This document shows, piece by piece, positions 11,167 through 17,812 of a stretch of DNA of 64,000 nt (positions are counted from its first letter, which is position 1; every line of letters starts with the position of its first letter). The DNA comes from an uncultured Alphaproteobacteria bacterium (GTDB lineage: Bacteria > Pseudomonadota > Alphaproteobacteria > Rs-D84). Below the pieces are notes generated by a model. The model ran no database searches, was not told where the DNA came from, and was given only the letters and a program-made list of their open reading frames with translations. A program made the position numbers and the translations under genes. The stretch spans positions 4,153 through 68,152 of the forward strand of contig CALDAH010000028.1 in assembly GCA_937903135.1 (NCBI GenBank), written 5' to 3'.

Positions 11167-11391
11167 GAATTCATAGGGATATGAATTCGGGACTTAGAAA
11201 ATCCCAATCAAGGCGGTGCATCGCATCGTAATCCTGAAATTGGCGCAATTTTGCGCCGTTTCTTCCCCGACTTTGGTCGGGAGGCTGTGGCTATACAACA
11301 GGTGGGCCGTTATGGGACACTAAACACCACAGGATCATCCCTTGATTGATTTTTCTAACTTCCCGACCACCATTTATTTGGTGGTTTAATT
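11167..11391 (+). ncRNA. Candidate structured RNA of about 225 nt, family unknown
   Basis: A complete unit of promoter, structure and terminator. It starts with a 5' hairpin (gaattcat with atgaattc, 11167-11188). A long, near-perfect closing helix pairs 11189-11213 with about 11339-11363, and an inner helix pairs atcctg with caggat. Inside it are perfect hairpins ggcgc.../...gcgcc (11242-11257) and cccgac.../...gtcggg (11266-11281), plus weaker ones. It ends in accacc/ggtggt (11366-11385) and a T-rich tail. The next gene starts 23 nt later, so it is either a free RNA or an attenuating leader of the GT8 gene. I could not match it to 6S, tmRNA, RNase P, SRP RNA or a known riboswitch. Confidence 0.55.
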
Positions 11392-11413
11392 AATTCAAAA
11401 CAAAGGGTTCGTT

Positions 11414-12382
11414 ATGCCGAAAAAAAATCAATCACCAATCGCGGTCGCGTTCTGTTTTGACGAAAATATGTGGATGCTGGCCGGGGTTGCAATCCGGTCG
11501 CTGTTATACCATAAATCACCCGGGCGCGCGTATAATATCTATTGCGTTGTCCCGCCGGATTTAGCCGATGAAAAACGATCCGAGCTGGCCGATATTGTCG
11601 CCAGGGCAGATGCCGAAAGTTGTATTATATTCCTGAATGCAAATTCTGATTTTAATAAATCTGTTGTTCGTCAGTATACCGTCGGAATTTACTATCGTTT
11701 TATGCTGGCGCGATTGCTGCCAGATGTTGACCGGATTATTTACTGTGATGCCGATGTGGCATTCTGCGGGCCGCTGGACGCGCTGTATGATATTAATATG
11801 GCAGATAACATAATCGCCGGTGTTCGTGACGTTGCCCAGGGGCGACCGTATCCGGCGGCCGCGAATGGATATATTAACAGCGGTGTACTGGTTATGAATC
11901 TGGCCGAGATTCGCCGCCGTAATATGTATTCACGGTGGCGTGAATTATCCATGCGCGATGATTATGCGTATCCCGATCAGGATATTTTAAATCAAACCTG
12001 TGACGGAAAGATTTTATATCTGCCGCCGATTTATAACTATATGCCCGGCGCCGGGAATCGGATGGCGGGGGCAATTGCCAATGGTGTATATAGCGCGCGT
12101 GAATGTGAAATGGCCGCAAAAAACCCGGTGATTATTCATTATATCCTGCGTCAGCCGTGGAATGGCCGGGCAAATGTTTTGGGACATTTATGGTGGCGAT
12201 ATGCCGCGATGACGCCGTTTTATGATGCGTTCTTGGCACGGTTGCGGCAAAGTGCGGATGTTATTATTCATCGCGTTTTGTTATTTAACTTTATTAACAT
12301 AATGACGGTAAAGGTTCGCCAGAATCTGGTTAAATATTATCTGTTCGGTATAATCCCGATTATAAAGGTAAAAAGTGTATAA
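11414..12382 (+). CDS. Glycosyltransferase family 8 (LPS galactosyl/glucosyltransferase-like)
   Basis: 322 aa. It has the GT8 fold markers: an N-terminal strand (IAVAFCFDENM), YYRFMLARLLPDVDRIIYCDADVAF with the metal-binding D-A-D, the GYINSGVLVMNL segment with its conserved N-x-G, YPDQDILNQTC, and a C-terminal HYILRQPWNG His motif. Bacterial GT8 enzymes add hexoses from UDP-sugars to the lipopolysaccharide core. The last 60 residues are basic and aromatic and may peripherally bind the membrane. A structured RNA with a terminator lies immediately upstream. The ribosome binding site is AAAGGG. Confidence 0.9.
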   Translation: MPKKNQSPIAVAFCFDENMWMLAGVAIRSLLYHKSPGRAYNIYCVVPPDLADEKRSELADIVARADAESCIIFLNANSDFNKSVVRQYTVGIYYRFMLARLLPDVDRIIYCDADVAFCGPLDALYDINMADNIIAGVRDVAQGRPYPAAANGYINSGVLVMNLAEIRRRNMYSRWRELSMRDDYAYPDQDILNQTCDGKILYLPPIYNYMPGAGNRMAGAIANGVYSARECEMAAKNPVIIHYILRQPWNGRANVLGHLWWRYAAMTPFYDAFLARLRQSADVIIHRVLLFNFINIMTVKVRQNLVKYYLFGIIPIIKVKSV

Positions 12383-12408
12383 AAACACCGGCATTTGCCG
12401 GTGTTTTC
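12381..12408. terminator. Bidirectional terminator between GT8 and ArsR-type genes
   Basis: A perfect stem (aaaacaccggc with gccggtgtttt) with loop attt separates two convergent genes; A and T runs lie on both sides. Confidence 0.9.
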
Positions 12409-12410
12409 TG

Positions 12411-13085
12411 TTAAAAATTATTGCTGATTTTATCGTATCGTTTATGTATACATCCGATTGTTGTTTTATGAACGCCCGGGGTAATTTCATAATAAATATA
12501 TCGCCCGGCACGACGTGATTTTACAAAATCATCATCGTATAGTTTTTTTAGATATTGCGATAGTTTTACCTGAACGATTCCCGTTGCCTGGGATATATCG
12601 CATACACACGATTCCCCGGCGTATATTAAGTATTCCAGTATCCGCAGTTTGTCATAGTTTGCGAATAATTTAATCCTGTTCGCGGCCATCGTTGTATAAT
12701 CGGTCGGCAGAATTTCTTTGTGGTTGTCGTTTAAAAACTTTAATTGATCCGTCATATGCCCGAATAGCTTGCGCAGGCATACAAAAATACTCGCGGGGTA
12801 TTCTTCGCATATATCATAGTATATAAATATCCCACGGCGGGTGGTATGAACCAGATTAGCGTCACGCATCTTCTTTAGGTGCTGGGATACTATCATCTGT
12901 TCGGTATTTACCCCGCGGGCGATCGCAGATACAGATGACGGGCCGAAAACATCTAAAAATTCCAATATACGCAGCCGGGTCGGGTGTGATATATACGACA
13001 GACCACGTGCGGCACGTTCCATAATATTCGTCGGTAGCTGCTGGGTTATTTTAACGTCGTTTATATATTGTGTGTTTTTTCGCAT
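12411..13085 (-). CDS. ArsR-type transcriptional regulator with two tandem winged-helix domains
   Basis: 224 aa consisting of two ArsR-like winged helices in tandem. The first is at about residues 22-95 (ISHPTRLRILEFL, then VSQHLKKMRDANLVHTTRRG). The second is at about 145-215 (KLRILEYLIYAGESCVCDIS, then LSQYLKKLYDDDFVKSRRAG). Each has the recognition helix S-Q-H/Y-L-K-K. The CVC in the second copy and nearby Cys residues could bind metal or sense thiol state, but no canonical ELCVCDL box is present in the first copy. ATG at 13085 is chosen for its GGGGG-type ribosome binding site. It is divergent from the CPVC membrane gene, whose promoter it probably controls. Confidence 0.8.
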   Translation of the reverse strand: MRKNTQYINDVKITQQLPTNIMERAARGLSYISHPTRLRILEFLDVFGPSSVSAIARGVNTEQMIVSQHLKKMRDANLVHTTRRGIFIYYDICEEYPASIFVCLRKLFGHMTDQLKFLNDNHKEILPTDYTTMAANRIKLFANYDKLRILEYLIYAGESCVCDISQATGIVQVKLSQYLKKLYDDDFVKSRRAGRYIYYEITPGVHKTTIGCIHKRYDKISNNF

Positions 13086-13143
13086 TAAATGCCCCCGATG
13101 TTTAAACAATAGCATCTTTTGTTGCGTGATTCAAATAAATTGT

Positions 13144-13197
13144 TTGACTTTTTGATATGTATTAAATATTATATATATTGATTTTAATATATAAAGG
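13144..13197 (+). promoter_or_regulatory. Promoter and candidate operator of the CPVC membrane protein operon
   Basis: TTGACT (13144-13149) and TATTAT (13167-13172) with a 17-bp spacer. An imperfect AT-rich inverted repeat (TATTAAA near 13160 with TTTTAATA near 13183) spans the -10 and start region, where an ArsR-type repressor would bind. The adjacent divergent regulator supports this; the operator is inferred. Confidence 0.5.
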
Positions 13198-13204
13198 GAA
13201 AGGT

Positions 13205-13699
13205 ATGAAACGGTTTTTATTGTCTTTATTGTTATTTGCGCCCGTGGCGGCGATGGCAAATCCGGCGTGTCCGGTATGTACAGTTGCAATCGGGGCGGCG
13301 TTACCGATTACCCGTCGTATTGGCGTGCCCGATATCATTAGCGGGATATGGATCGGCGCATTTTTGGCAATACTTGGTTACTGGGTTATTAGATTTATGG
13401 ATCGGCGTGGATGGAATTTCCGGGGACGTAATGCGCTGGTTTTGGTGTTATCCATCGCGACGATCGGGTTTTCGTATCTAGGGCAGCTGCGATATAGCCC
13501 GTGTTTATATTTCGGATTTTTAAATATTGATCCGCTGTTACTTGGCACTATTATCGGCGCGTTGGTATTTATTATAACCGAAAAGGTATATGAATACCTG
13601 AAGCTGAAAAATGGCGGGCATGCGCATTTCCCATTTGAAAAGGTGGTATTGCCGATTATTACACTCGCGGCGGCAAGTTTATTAATGACGTTGTGCTGA
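13205..13699 (+). CDS. Small polytopic membrane protein with N-terminal CPVC motif
   Basis: 164 aa. A signal-like hydrophobic start (MKRFLLSLLLFAPVAAMA) is followed immediately by NPACPVCTVAIGAAL, a CxxC at about residues 21-24 that would face the periplasm, then four or five transmembrane helices. Further Cys occur at CLYF and at the C-terminus (MTLC). The CxxC could be a redox or metal-binding site. From memory, and unverified, very similar CPVCTVAVG membrane proteins occur in Patescibacteria. ATG at 13205 has a GGGAAAGG ribosome binding site; an upstream in-frame start at 13178 lies within the promoter. It is co-directional with the helical protein 21 nt downstream. Confidence 0.8.
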   Translation: MKRFLLSLLLFAPVAAMANPACPVCTVAIGAALPITRRIGVPDIISGIWIGAFLAILGYWVIRFMDRRGWNFRGRNALVLVLSIATIGFSYLGQLRYSPCLYFGFLNIDPLLLGTIIGALVFIITEKVYEYLKLKNGGHAHFPFEKVVLPIITLAAASLLMTLC

Positions 13700-13720
13700 T
13701 AAAACAAAGGACGGTATGTA

Positions 13721-14296
13721 ATGGAAAAAATAAAAAATCTGGAAGAGTTTGTTGAAAAAATGGATGCCGCAAAGAAGGTAAATCCAAAAGATCTATCCGC
13801 GGATCAGGATTTAACAATCGGGATTATGAACCTGATATCTATTGAGGAACATTTGATGTTTTCCGGTGCAAAAACCGGCAAGAACGAGTTTTATGATTTG
13901 ATTAATGATATTCGCGAACAGCGCAAAAATATGATGTTAAAGATTATCCCGTCATACGAGGGCGAGGTTTGGTGTATATCAAAACATCTGCTGGCCGCCG
14001 CAATGCGTGTGTTTGAGGTCGGAACAAAACAGCTGGCCGCGGGGGAACGCGGCTCGGCATATGAATTATTTAATCAGTCATATGGACTCTATTGTATATT
14101 CTGGGGGCTGAATATGGGAATGATGGGCGGCGGTGATGTTCGCTGGGTAAAAACGCCCGCGGCTAAAAAGGCGCGCAGATCCAATAACGCGGTAAACGGT
14201 GATGAGATAGATAATGCCGATTTACCAGAAAACGCCGCGGGGATATCTAAATTAAAAGCGTGGGTAAAAAACGCGGTTAATTGCTGCATAGAATAA
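13721..14296 (+). CDS. Helical hypothetical protein, partner of the CPVC membrane protein
   Basis: 191 aa, soluble and mostly helical, with no recognised domain. The core (about residues 28-145) contains IGIMNLISIEEHL, INDIREQRKNMM, GEVWCISKHLLAAAMRVFEVG and YELFNQSYGLYCIFWGLN. The tail (about 150-185) is charged and low in complexity, and the C-terminus has CC. It follows the CPVC membrane gene in a likely two-gene operon controlled by the divergent ArsR-type regulator. The pattern resembles a helical bundle that could dock to the membrane partner. Function unknown. Confidence 0.8.
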   Translation: MEKIKNLEEFVEKMDAAKKVNPKDLSADQDLTIGIMNLISIEEHLMFSGAKTGKNEFYDLINDIREQRKNMMLKIIPSYEGEVWCISKHLLAAAMRVFEVGTKQLAAGERGSAYELFNQSYGLYCIFWGLNMGMMGGGDVRWVKTPAAKKARRSNNAVNGDEIDNADLPENAAGISKLKAWVKNAVNCCIE

Positions 14297-14320
14297 CAGC
14301 TGTTTAGTTTTTATTGGACG

Positions 14321-14350
14321 CATCCTGCATTTTTATGCGGGATGTTTTTT
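14321..14350 (+). terminator. Terminator of the CPVC operon
   Basis: A 10-bp stem (catcctgcat at 14321-14330 with atgcgggatg at 14335-14344, one wobble) is followed by six T. Confidence 0.9.
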
Positions 14351-14354
14351 ATCC

Positions 14355-14382
14355 TTGATTTTTCATCCCCATGCCGTATAAT
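14355..14382 (+). promoter_or_regulatory. Promoter of tRNA-Thr
   Basis: TTGATT (14355-14360), a 16-bp spacer and perfect TATAAT (14377-14382), 19 nt before the tRNA. Confidence 0.75.
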
Positions 14383-14401
14383 TGGCAGGCAAATATTATA
14401 T

Positions 14402-14475
14402 GCCCTAATAGTCTAGTGGTAAAACACGTCCTTGGTAAGGACGAGTCGCAAGTCCGATTCTTGCTTAGGGCACCA
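14402..14475 (+). tRNA. tRNA-Thr (GGU anticodon), with atypical D and T arms
   Basis: 74 nt with encoded CCA. The acceptor GCCCTAA pairs perfectly with TTAGGGC, and the discriminator is A. Anticodon stem CGTCC/GGACG has loop TTGGTAA, giving anticodon GGU. Two features are unusual: the T loop reads TCCGATT, so position 55 is C instead of the almost universal U (pseudouridine), and the D stem GTCT/AAAC has a C12-A23 mismatch. It may be a divergent but working tRNA; its own promoter supports expression. Confidence 0.85.
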
Positions 14476-14525
14476 GGTTAAAAAATTCCAATTAATTTTA
14501 TCAGACGGGAAGCGGACGGGTAAAA

Positions 14526-15227
14526 ATGAAACCAAAGATTATTATTCCCGCATGGGTGGATAACGGAAAAATAACACAGAGAATGTCATATGAAAATTCT
14601 GTGGTTAATGCCGGCGGTATTCCAATTTTATCATCACCGGAAAATACTAAGTTTATCTGTGGCCATCTAAAACCGGATGGGGTTTTACTCTGCGGTGGTA
14701 TTTTTGATTTGCCGCCCGCGGCCTTGATACCGACCGGTTGCCCGATCAGGGCGTTGGATTTATCCAGATATAATCAGTATATTTATTTAATAAAATATGC
14801 AAAAAAAAATAAAATCCCACTGTTCGCTATATGCGCAGGGTTTGAAGTTATGGGGAATTTTTTAGGCGGCCGGGTTAAACGTATATCCGGGCATAAATCG
14901 GATGATTGCAATTTAATAACTAACCATTCGGTAGAGGTTATAGGGCCAAATAAATATATAAATAAACAAAGTTTTATTGTTAATTCAATTCACGGCGCGG
15001 GATTAGATTTAGCAGATTCTAAAAACATAGATGTTTTAGCCAAGGCGTCCGATGGCACAATAGAGGCAATAGCACCGCGAAAACCATGGGCTGATTTTGT
15101 ATTGGCGGTTCAATGGCATCCGGAATTATTAGATAATAAATTGCAAAACGGTTTGTTTAAACAATTTATCCAATCGGCCGCGCGGGTCGCGGAAAATAAC
15201 CGTGGGCGCTGTGATTCGGGCCGCTAA
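14526..15227 (+). CDS. Class I glutamine amidotransferase-like peptidase C26 (PuuD-like)
   Basis: 233 aa. Peptidase C26 / gamma-glutamyl-GABA hydrolase family. The nucleophile Cys lies in PLFAICAGFEVMGNFLGG, replacing the usual GICRGxQ with ICAGFE. The catalytic His-x-Glu is in VQWHPE, and the substrate-side NSIHGAGLD is also recognisable. These enzymes hydrolyse gamma-glutamyl amides or related compounds; the exact substrate cannot be told. The gene stands alone between tRNA-Thr and the aspS leader. The last 20 residues are Arg-rich and family-atypical. The A-G substitution after the nucleophile Cys may alter specificity. Confidence 0.82.
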   Translation: MKPKIIIPAWVDNGKITQRMSYENSVVNAGGIPILSSPENTKFICGHLKPDGVLLCGGIFDLPPAALIPTGCPIRALDLSRYNQYIYLIKYAKKNKIPLFAICAGFEVMGNFLGGRVKRISGHKSDDCNLITNHSVEVIGPNKYINKQSFIVNSIHGAGLDLADSKNIDVLAKASDGTIEAIAPRKPWADFVLAVQWHPELLDNKLQNGLFKQFIQSAARVAENNRGRCDSGR

Positions 15228-15290
15228 AAATATTAAAATCATCGCGGATATATTTTATAAATTTATAAAAAATATGTTAATAGTTTATTC

Positions 15291-15319
15291 TTGAAATTCC
15301 GAAAATTCTTGTGTAAACT
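15291..15319 (+). promoter_or_regulatory. Putative promoter of the aspS leader
   Basis: TTGAAA (15291-15296) and TAAACT (15314-15319) spaced by 17 bp. Transcription would begin near 15326, giving a leader of about 244 nt before aspS. Confidence 0.5.
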
Positions 15320-15325
15320 TGCGAA

Positions 15326-15565
15326 AGTGAAGTGGCTGTATGTGATTTAAATGCTGCAGCGGCGCGCATCAGAAATATGATTTAATATATTTTTGGGGAA
15401 AATTTTTTGGGCGCGAACGTAGTGATGTGATTGACAACCACGGAATGTTCAGAACCCGGTTATATAAGTTACAAGTCGGGGTGGCACCGCGCAAAATTGC
15501 GCCCCCGGTTATAAATTTACGGGTGCTGTTTAATAATCATAGTGCTCGGATAAAAACAAAGGGGC
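15326..15565 (+). promoter_or_regulatory. T-box riboswitch-like leader of aspS
   Basis: The segment 15477-15507 has the exact layout of a T-box antiterminator: helix A1 CGGGG (15477-15481) with CCCCG (15503-15507), a 7-nt bulge TGGCACC (15482-15488), and helix A2 gcgca/tgcgc. In known T-boxes the first four bulge bases, UGGN, pair with the uncharged tRNA end NCCA. Here UGGC would match G73-CCA, and tRNA-Asp has G73. A Stem I can be drawn from gtgg (15332-15335) with ccac (15438-15441); just inside it lies GACA (15433-15436), a candidate Asp specifier codon followed by the usual A. No T-run follows. Instead GCCCC of the A1 strand is complementary to the GGGGC ribosome binding site (15561-15565), so regulation is probably translational. 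Confidence 0.78.
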
Positions 15566-15569
15566 AGAT

Positions 15570-17324
15570 ATGTTATCACTGAAATCTAAATACAGAACGC
15601 ATACATGCGGCGATTTAAACGCGGCAAATGTCGGGGAAAACGTTACGCTATCGGGTTGGGTACATCGTAAACGTGACCATGGGGCATTGCTGTTTATTGA
15701 CCTGCGTGATAATTATGGAATAACGCAGTGTGTTTTTGATGGCGGGGACGCGGAAATGGAAAAAATTCGCCCCGAGTCTGTTATTAAAATCACAGGAAAG
15801 GTTGTCGCCCGCGACGCAAGTGCCGTTAATGATAAAATACCGACCGGTGAAATTGAAATTCAGGCCACATCGTGCGAGGTGTTAACAAACGCAGACGTTT
15901 TGCCATTTCAGGTATTTGGCGATGACGGTTCGGTATCAGAAGATTTGCGTTTAAAGTATCGCTATATTGATCTGCGTCGTGAAACACTGCATAAAAATAT
16001 TTTATTCCGTAATCGCGTAATGAAATTTTTACGTGATAAAATGTGGGATATGGGATTTTCAGAATTCCAGACACCGATACTTACCGTATCTAGTCCCGAG
16101 GGGGCGCGCGATTATATCGTTCCATCACGTCATCATCATGGAATGTTTTATGCATTGCCCCAGGCGCCACAGCAGTTTAAACAGTTAATTCAAATATCCG
16201 GTTTTGATCGCTATTTTCAGATCGCACCGTGTTTTCGTGACGAAGATTTACGTGCCGATCGTTTGCTGGAATTTTACCAGTTGGATCTGGAAATGTCGTT
16301 TGTTGATCTGCCCGATATTCAGGCGGTCGGGGACGAATTAATACCGGCATTAATTCGTGAATTTGTACCCGATGCAAAAATCGCAGATGAAATCCCGCAT
16401 ATCCCGTTCGAGGAAGCAATGCTAAAATACGGATGTGATAAACCGGACCTGCGTAATCCGATTATTATATCCGATGTAACGGATGTTTTCCGTGGATCAG
16501 ATTTCGCGATATTTGCAAATGCAATTGAAAACGGTGCGGTTGTTCGTGCAATACCTGCGCCGAATTCGGCCGATAAACCACGCAGCTGGTTTGATAAATT
16601 GGGTGACTATGCGGTCAAAGAACTAGGGCTTGGCGGTCTGGGATATATTATTTTCGCGGACGAGCCAAAAGGCCCGGTCGCCAAGAAATTGGATGCGGCG
16701 CGCATCGCGGCACTGCGTGAAATTGCCGGGGATAATTCGTCGTTATTCTTTGTATGTGATACGGCCGCGAATGCCGCCAAGGCTGCCGGGAAACTGCGCA
16801 TTAAGCTTGGTGATGATTTAGGCTTAATTGATCCAAAGGAATTTCGTTTATGCTGGATTGAAGATTTCCCGATGTATGAATTAAACGAAGAAACCGGTGC
16901 GATTGATTTTGGTCACAACCCGTTTAGTTTGCCAAAGGGCGAACTGGATGGCGACCCGTTACAGATTAAGGCGAATCAGTTTGATATGGTATTAAACGGG
17001 GCCGAGATCTGCAGTGGCGGGCTGCGTAACTATAACCCTGAAACCATGGTAAAAGCGTTTGCGATTGCAGGATATGGCGAAGAGGTTGTAAAGCAAAAAT
17101 TCGGCGGAATGTATGCAGCGTTTCAATACGGCGCGCCGCCGCACGGCGGATGTGCATTCGGAATTGACCGATTAATCCAGATTATGCTGGGTGAACAAAA
17201 CCTGCGCGAGGTTGTTTTGTTCCCGACCAATCAGCGCGGCCAGGATTTAATGCTCGGCGCCCCGCGTGAGGTTACAGAACAGCAGCTGCGCGAGGTTCAT
17301 ATACAGGTTCGCAAAAAGAACTAA
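15570..17324 (+). CDS. aspS: Aspartyl-tRNA synthetase
   Basis: 584 aa, bacterial-type class II synthetase. An N-terminal OB anticodon-binding domain includes GWVHRKRDHGALLFIDLRD. Motif 2 has FRDEDLRADR, a GAD insertion domain occupies about 275-410, and motif 3 has GIDRLIQIMLG near the C-terminus. It charges tRNA-Asp; some bacterial members also charge tRNA-Asn, which cannot be decided here because the asn gene content of the genome is not visible. The ribosome binding site AAAGGGG lies 5 nt before ATG and appears to be part of the T-box switch. A terminator follows, so this is probably a single-gene transcript. Confidence 0.97.
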   Translation: MLSLKSKYRTHTCGDLNAANVGENVTLSGWVHRKRDHGALLFIDLRDNYGITQCVFDGGDAEMEKIRPESVIKITGKVVARDASAVNDKIPTGEIEIQATSCEVLTNADVLPFQVFGDDGSVSEDLRLKYRYIDLRRETLHKNILFRNRVMKFLRDKMWDMGFSEFQTPILTVSSPEGARDYIVPSRHHHGMFYALPQAPQQFKQLIQISGFDRYFQIAPCFRDEDLRADRLLEFYQLDLEMSFVDLPDIQAVGDELIPALIREFVPDAKIADEIPHIPFEEAMLKYGCDKPDLRNPIIISDVTDVFRGSDFAIFANAIENGAVVRAIPAPNSADKPRSWFDKLGDYAVKELGLGGLGYIIFADEPKGPVAKKLDAARIAALREIAGDNSSLFFVCDTAANAAKAAGKLRIKLGDDLGLIDPKEFRLCWIEDFPMYELNEETGAIDFGHNPFSLPKGELDGDPLQIKANQFDMVLNGAEICSGGLRNYNPETMVKAFAIAGYGEEVVKQKFGGMYAAFQYGAPPHGGCAFGIDRLIQIMLGEQNLREVVLFPTNQRGQDLMLGAPREVTEQQLREVHIQVRKKN

Positions 17325-17340
17325 GATCGCGATCGCAGTT

Positions 17341-17376
17341 AAATCACCCGCATGTTCTGCGGGTGATTTTATTTTT
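17341..17376 (+). terminator. Terminator of aspS
   Basis: A 12-bp stem (aaatcacccgca with tgcgggtgattt) with loop tgttc, followed by a T-rich stretch. Confidence 0.85.
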
Positions 17377-17449
17377 ACCACGATAAGAGAAATCATACCT
17401 ATTACAACTAATTTTTTCCCATGTATAATTTATACAAAGGATGTGGGGT

Positions 17450-17806
17450 ATGGTTGATATTAATTCATTAGAATATTTATCTCAAACACTTGGGCTTAGC
17501 CCGTATCAGGAAAACCATCTGCGATTAAATCAGCATAAATATAACATGGGCCGGTTGGTAAAACGCGGCGGCGTTTTATATGCGCCACACGCCGGACGCG
17601 GCTTTATCCGTGGCATCGGGCGAGTATTATTTGGATGCCCGGCGGATTTAATCGGAAAAAATAAAACACTGTTAAAAAATCAGCGCGGTATTAAATTCTG
17701 CGCTGATGGATATCACTGCGTTCGTATCGGACGATTTACATATTATGCCGACCCGAATGGCCAGGCGGTTTCGCGTGAAATCTTTATGCGCGCATCACAG
17801 CGTTAA
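17450..17806 (+). CDS. Small basic hypothetical protein
   Basis: 118 aa, strongly basic, with no signal peptide and no family recognised. Notable segments are KRGGVLYAPHAGRGFIRGIGRVLFG, rich in Gly and Arg, and GYHCVRIGRFTYYADPNG near the C-terminus. ATG at 17450 is chosen because AAAGG (17436-17440) lies 9 nt upstream; the ATG at 17441 abuts that site. A promoter-like TTACAA (17402-17407) and TATAAT (17424-17429), spacing 16, precede it. It converges with the AsmA gene, leaving only 6 nt between the stops. Confidence 0.7.
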   Translation: MVDINSLEYLSQTLGLSPYQENHLRLNQHKYNMGRLVKRGGVLYAPHAGRGFIRGIGRVLFGCPADLIGKNKTLLKNQRGIKFCADGYHCVRIGRFTYYADPNGQAVSREIFMRASQR

Positions 17807-17812
17807 TCACGA

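Noticed and set aside
11167..11391. Assignment of the structured RNA to tmRNA, RNase P, SRP RNA or 6S
   Set aside because: No tag-peptide frame ending in Ala-Ala, no GAGGAAAGUCC-type RNase P core and no SRP GGAAGGAAGCAGCC-type loop were found; the 6S resemblance is only the long closing helix.
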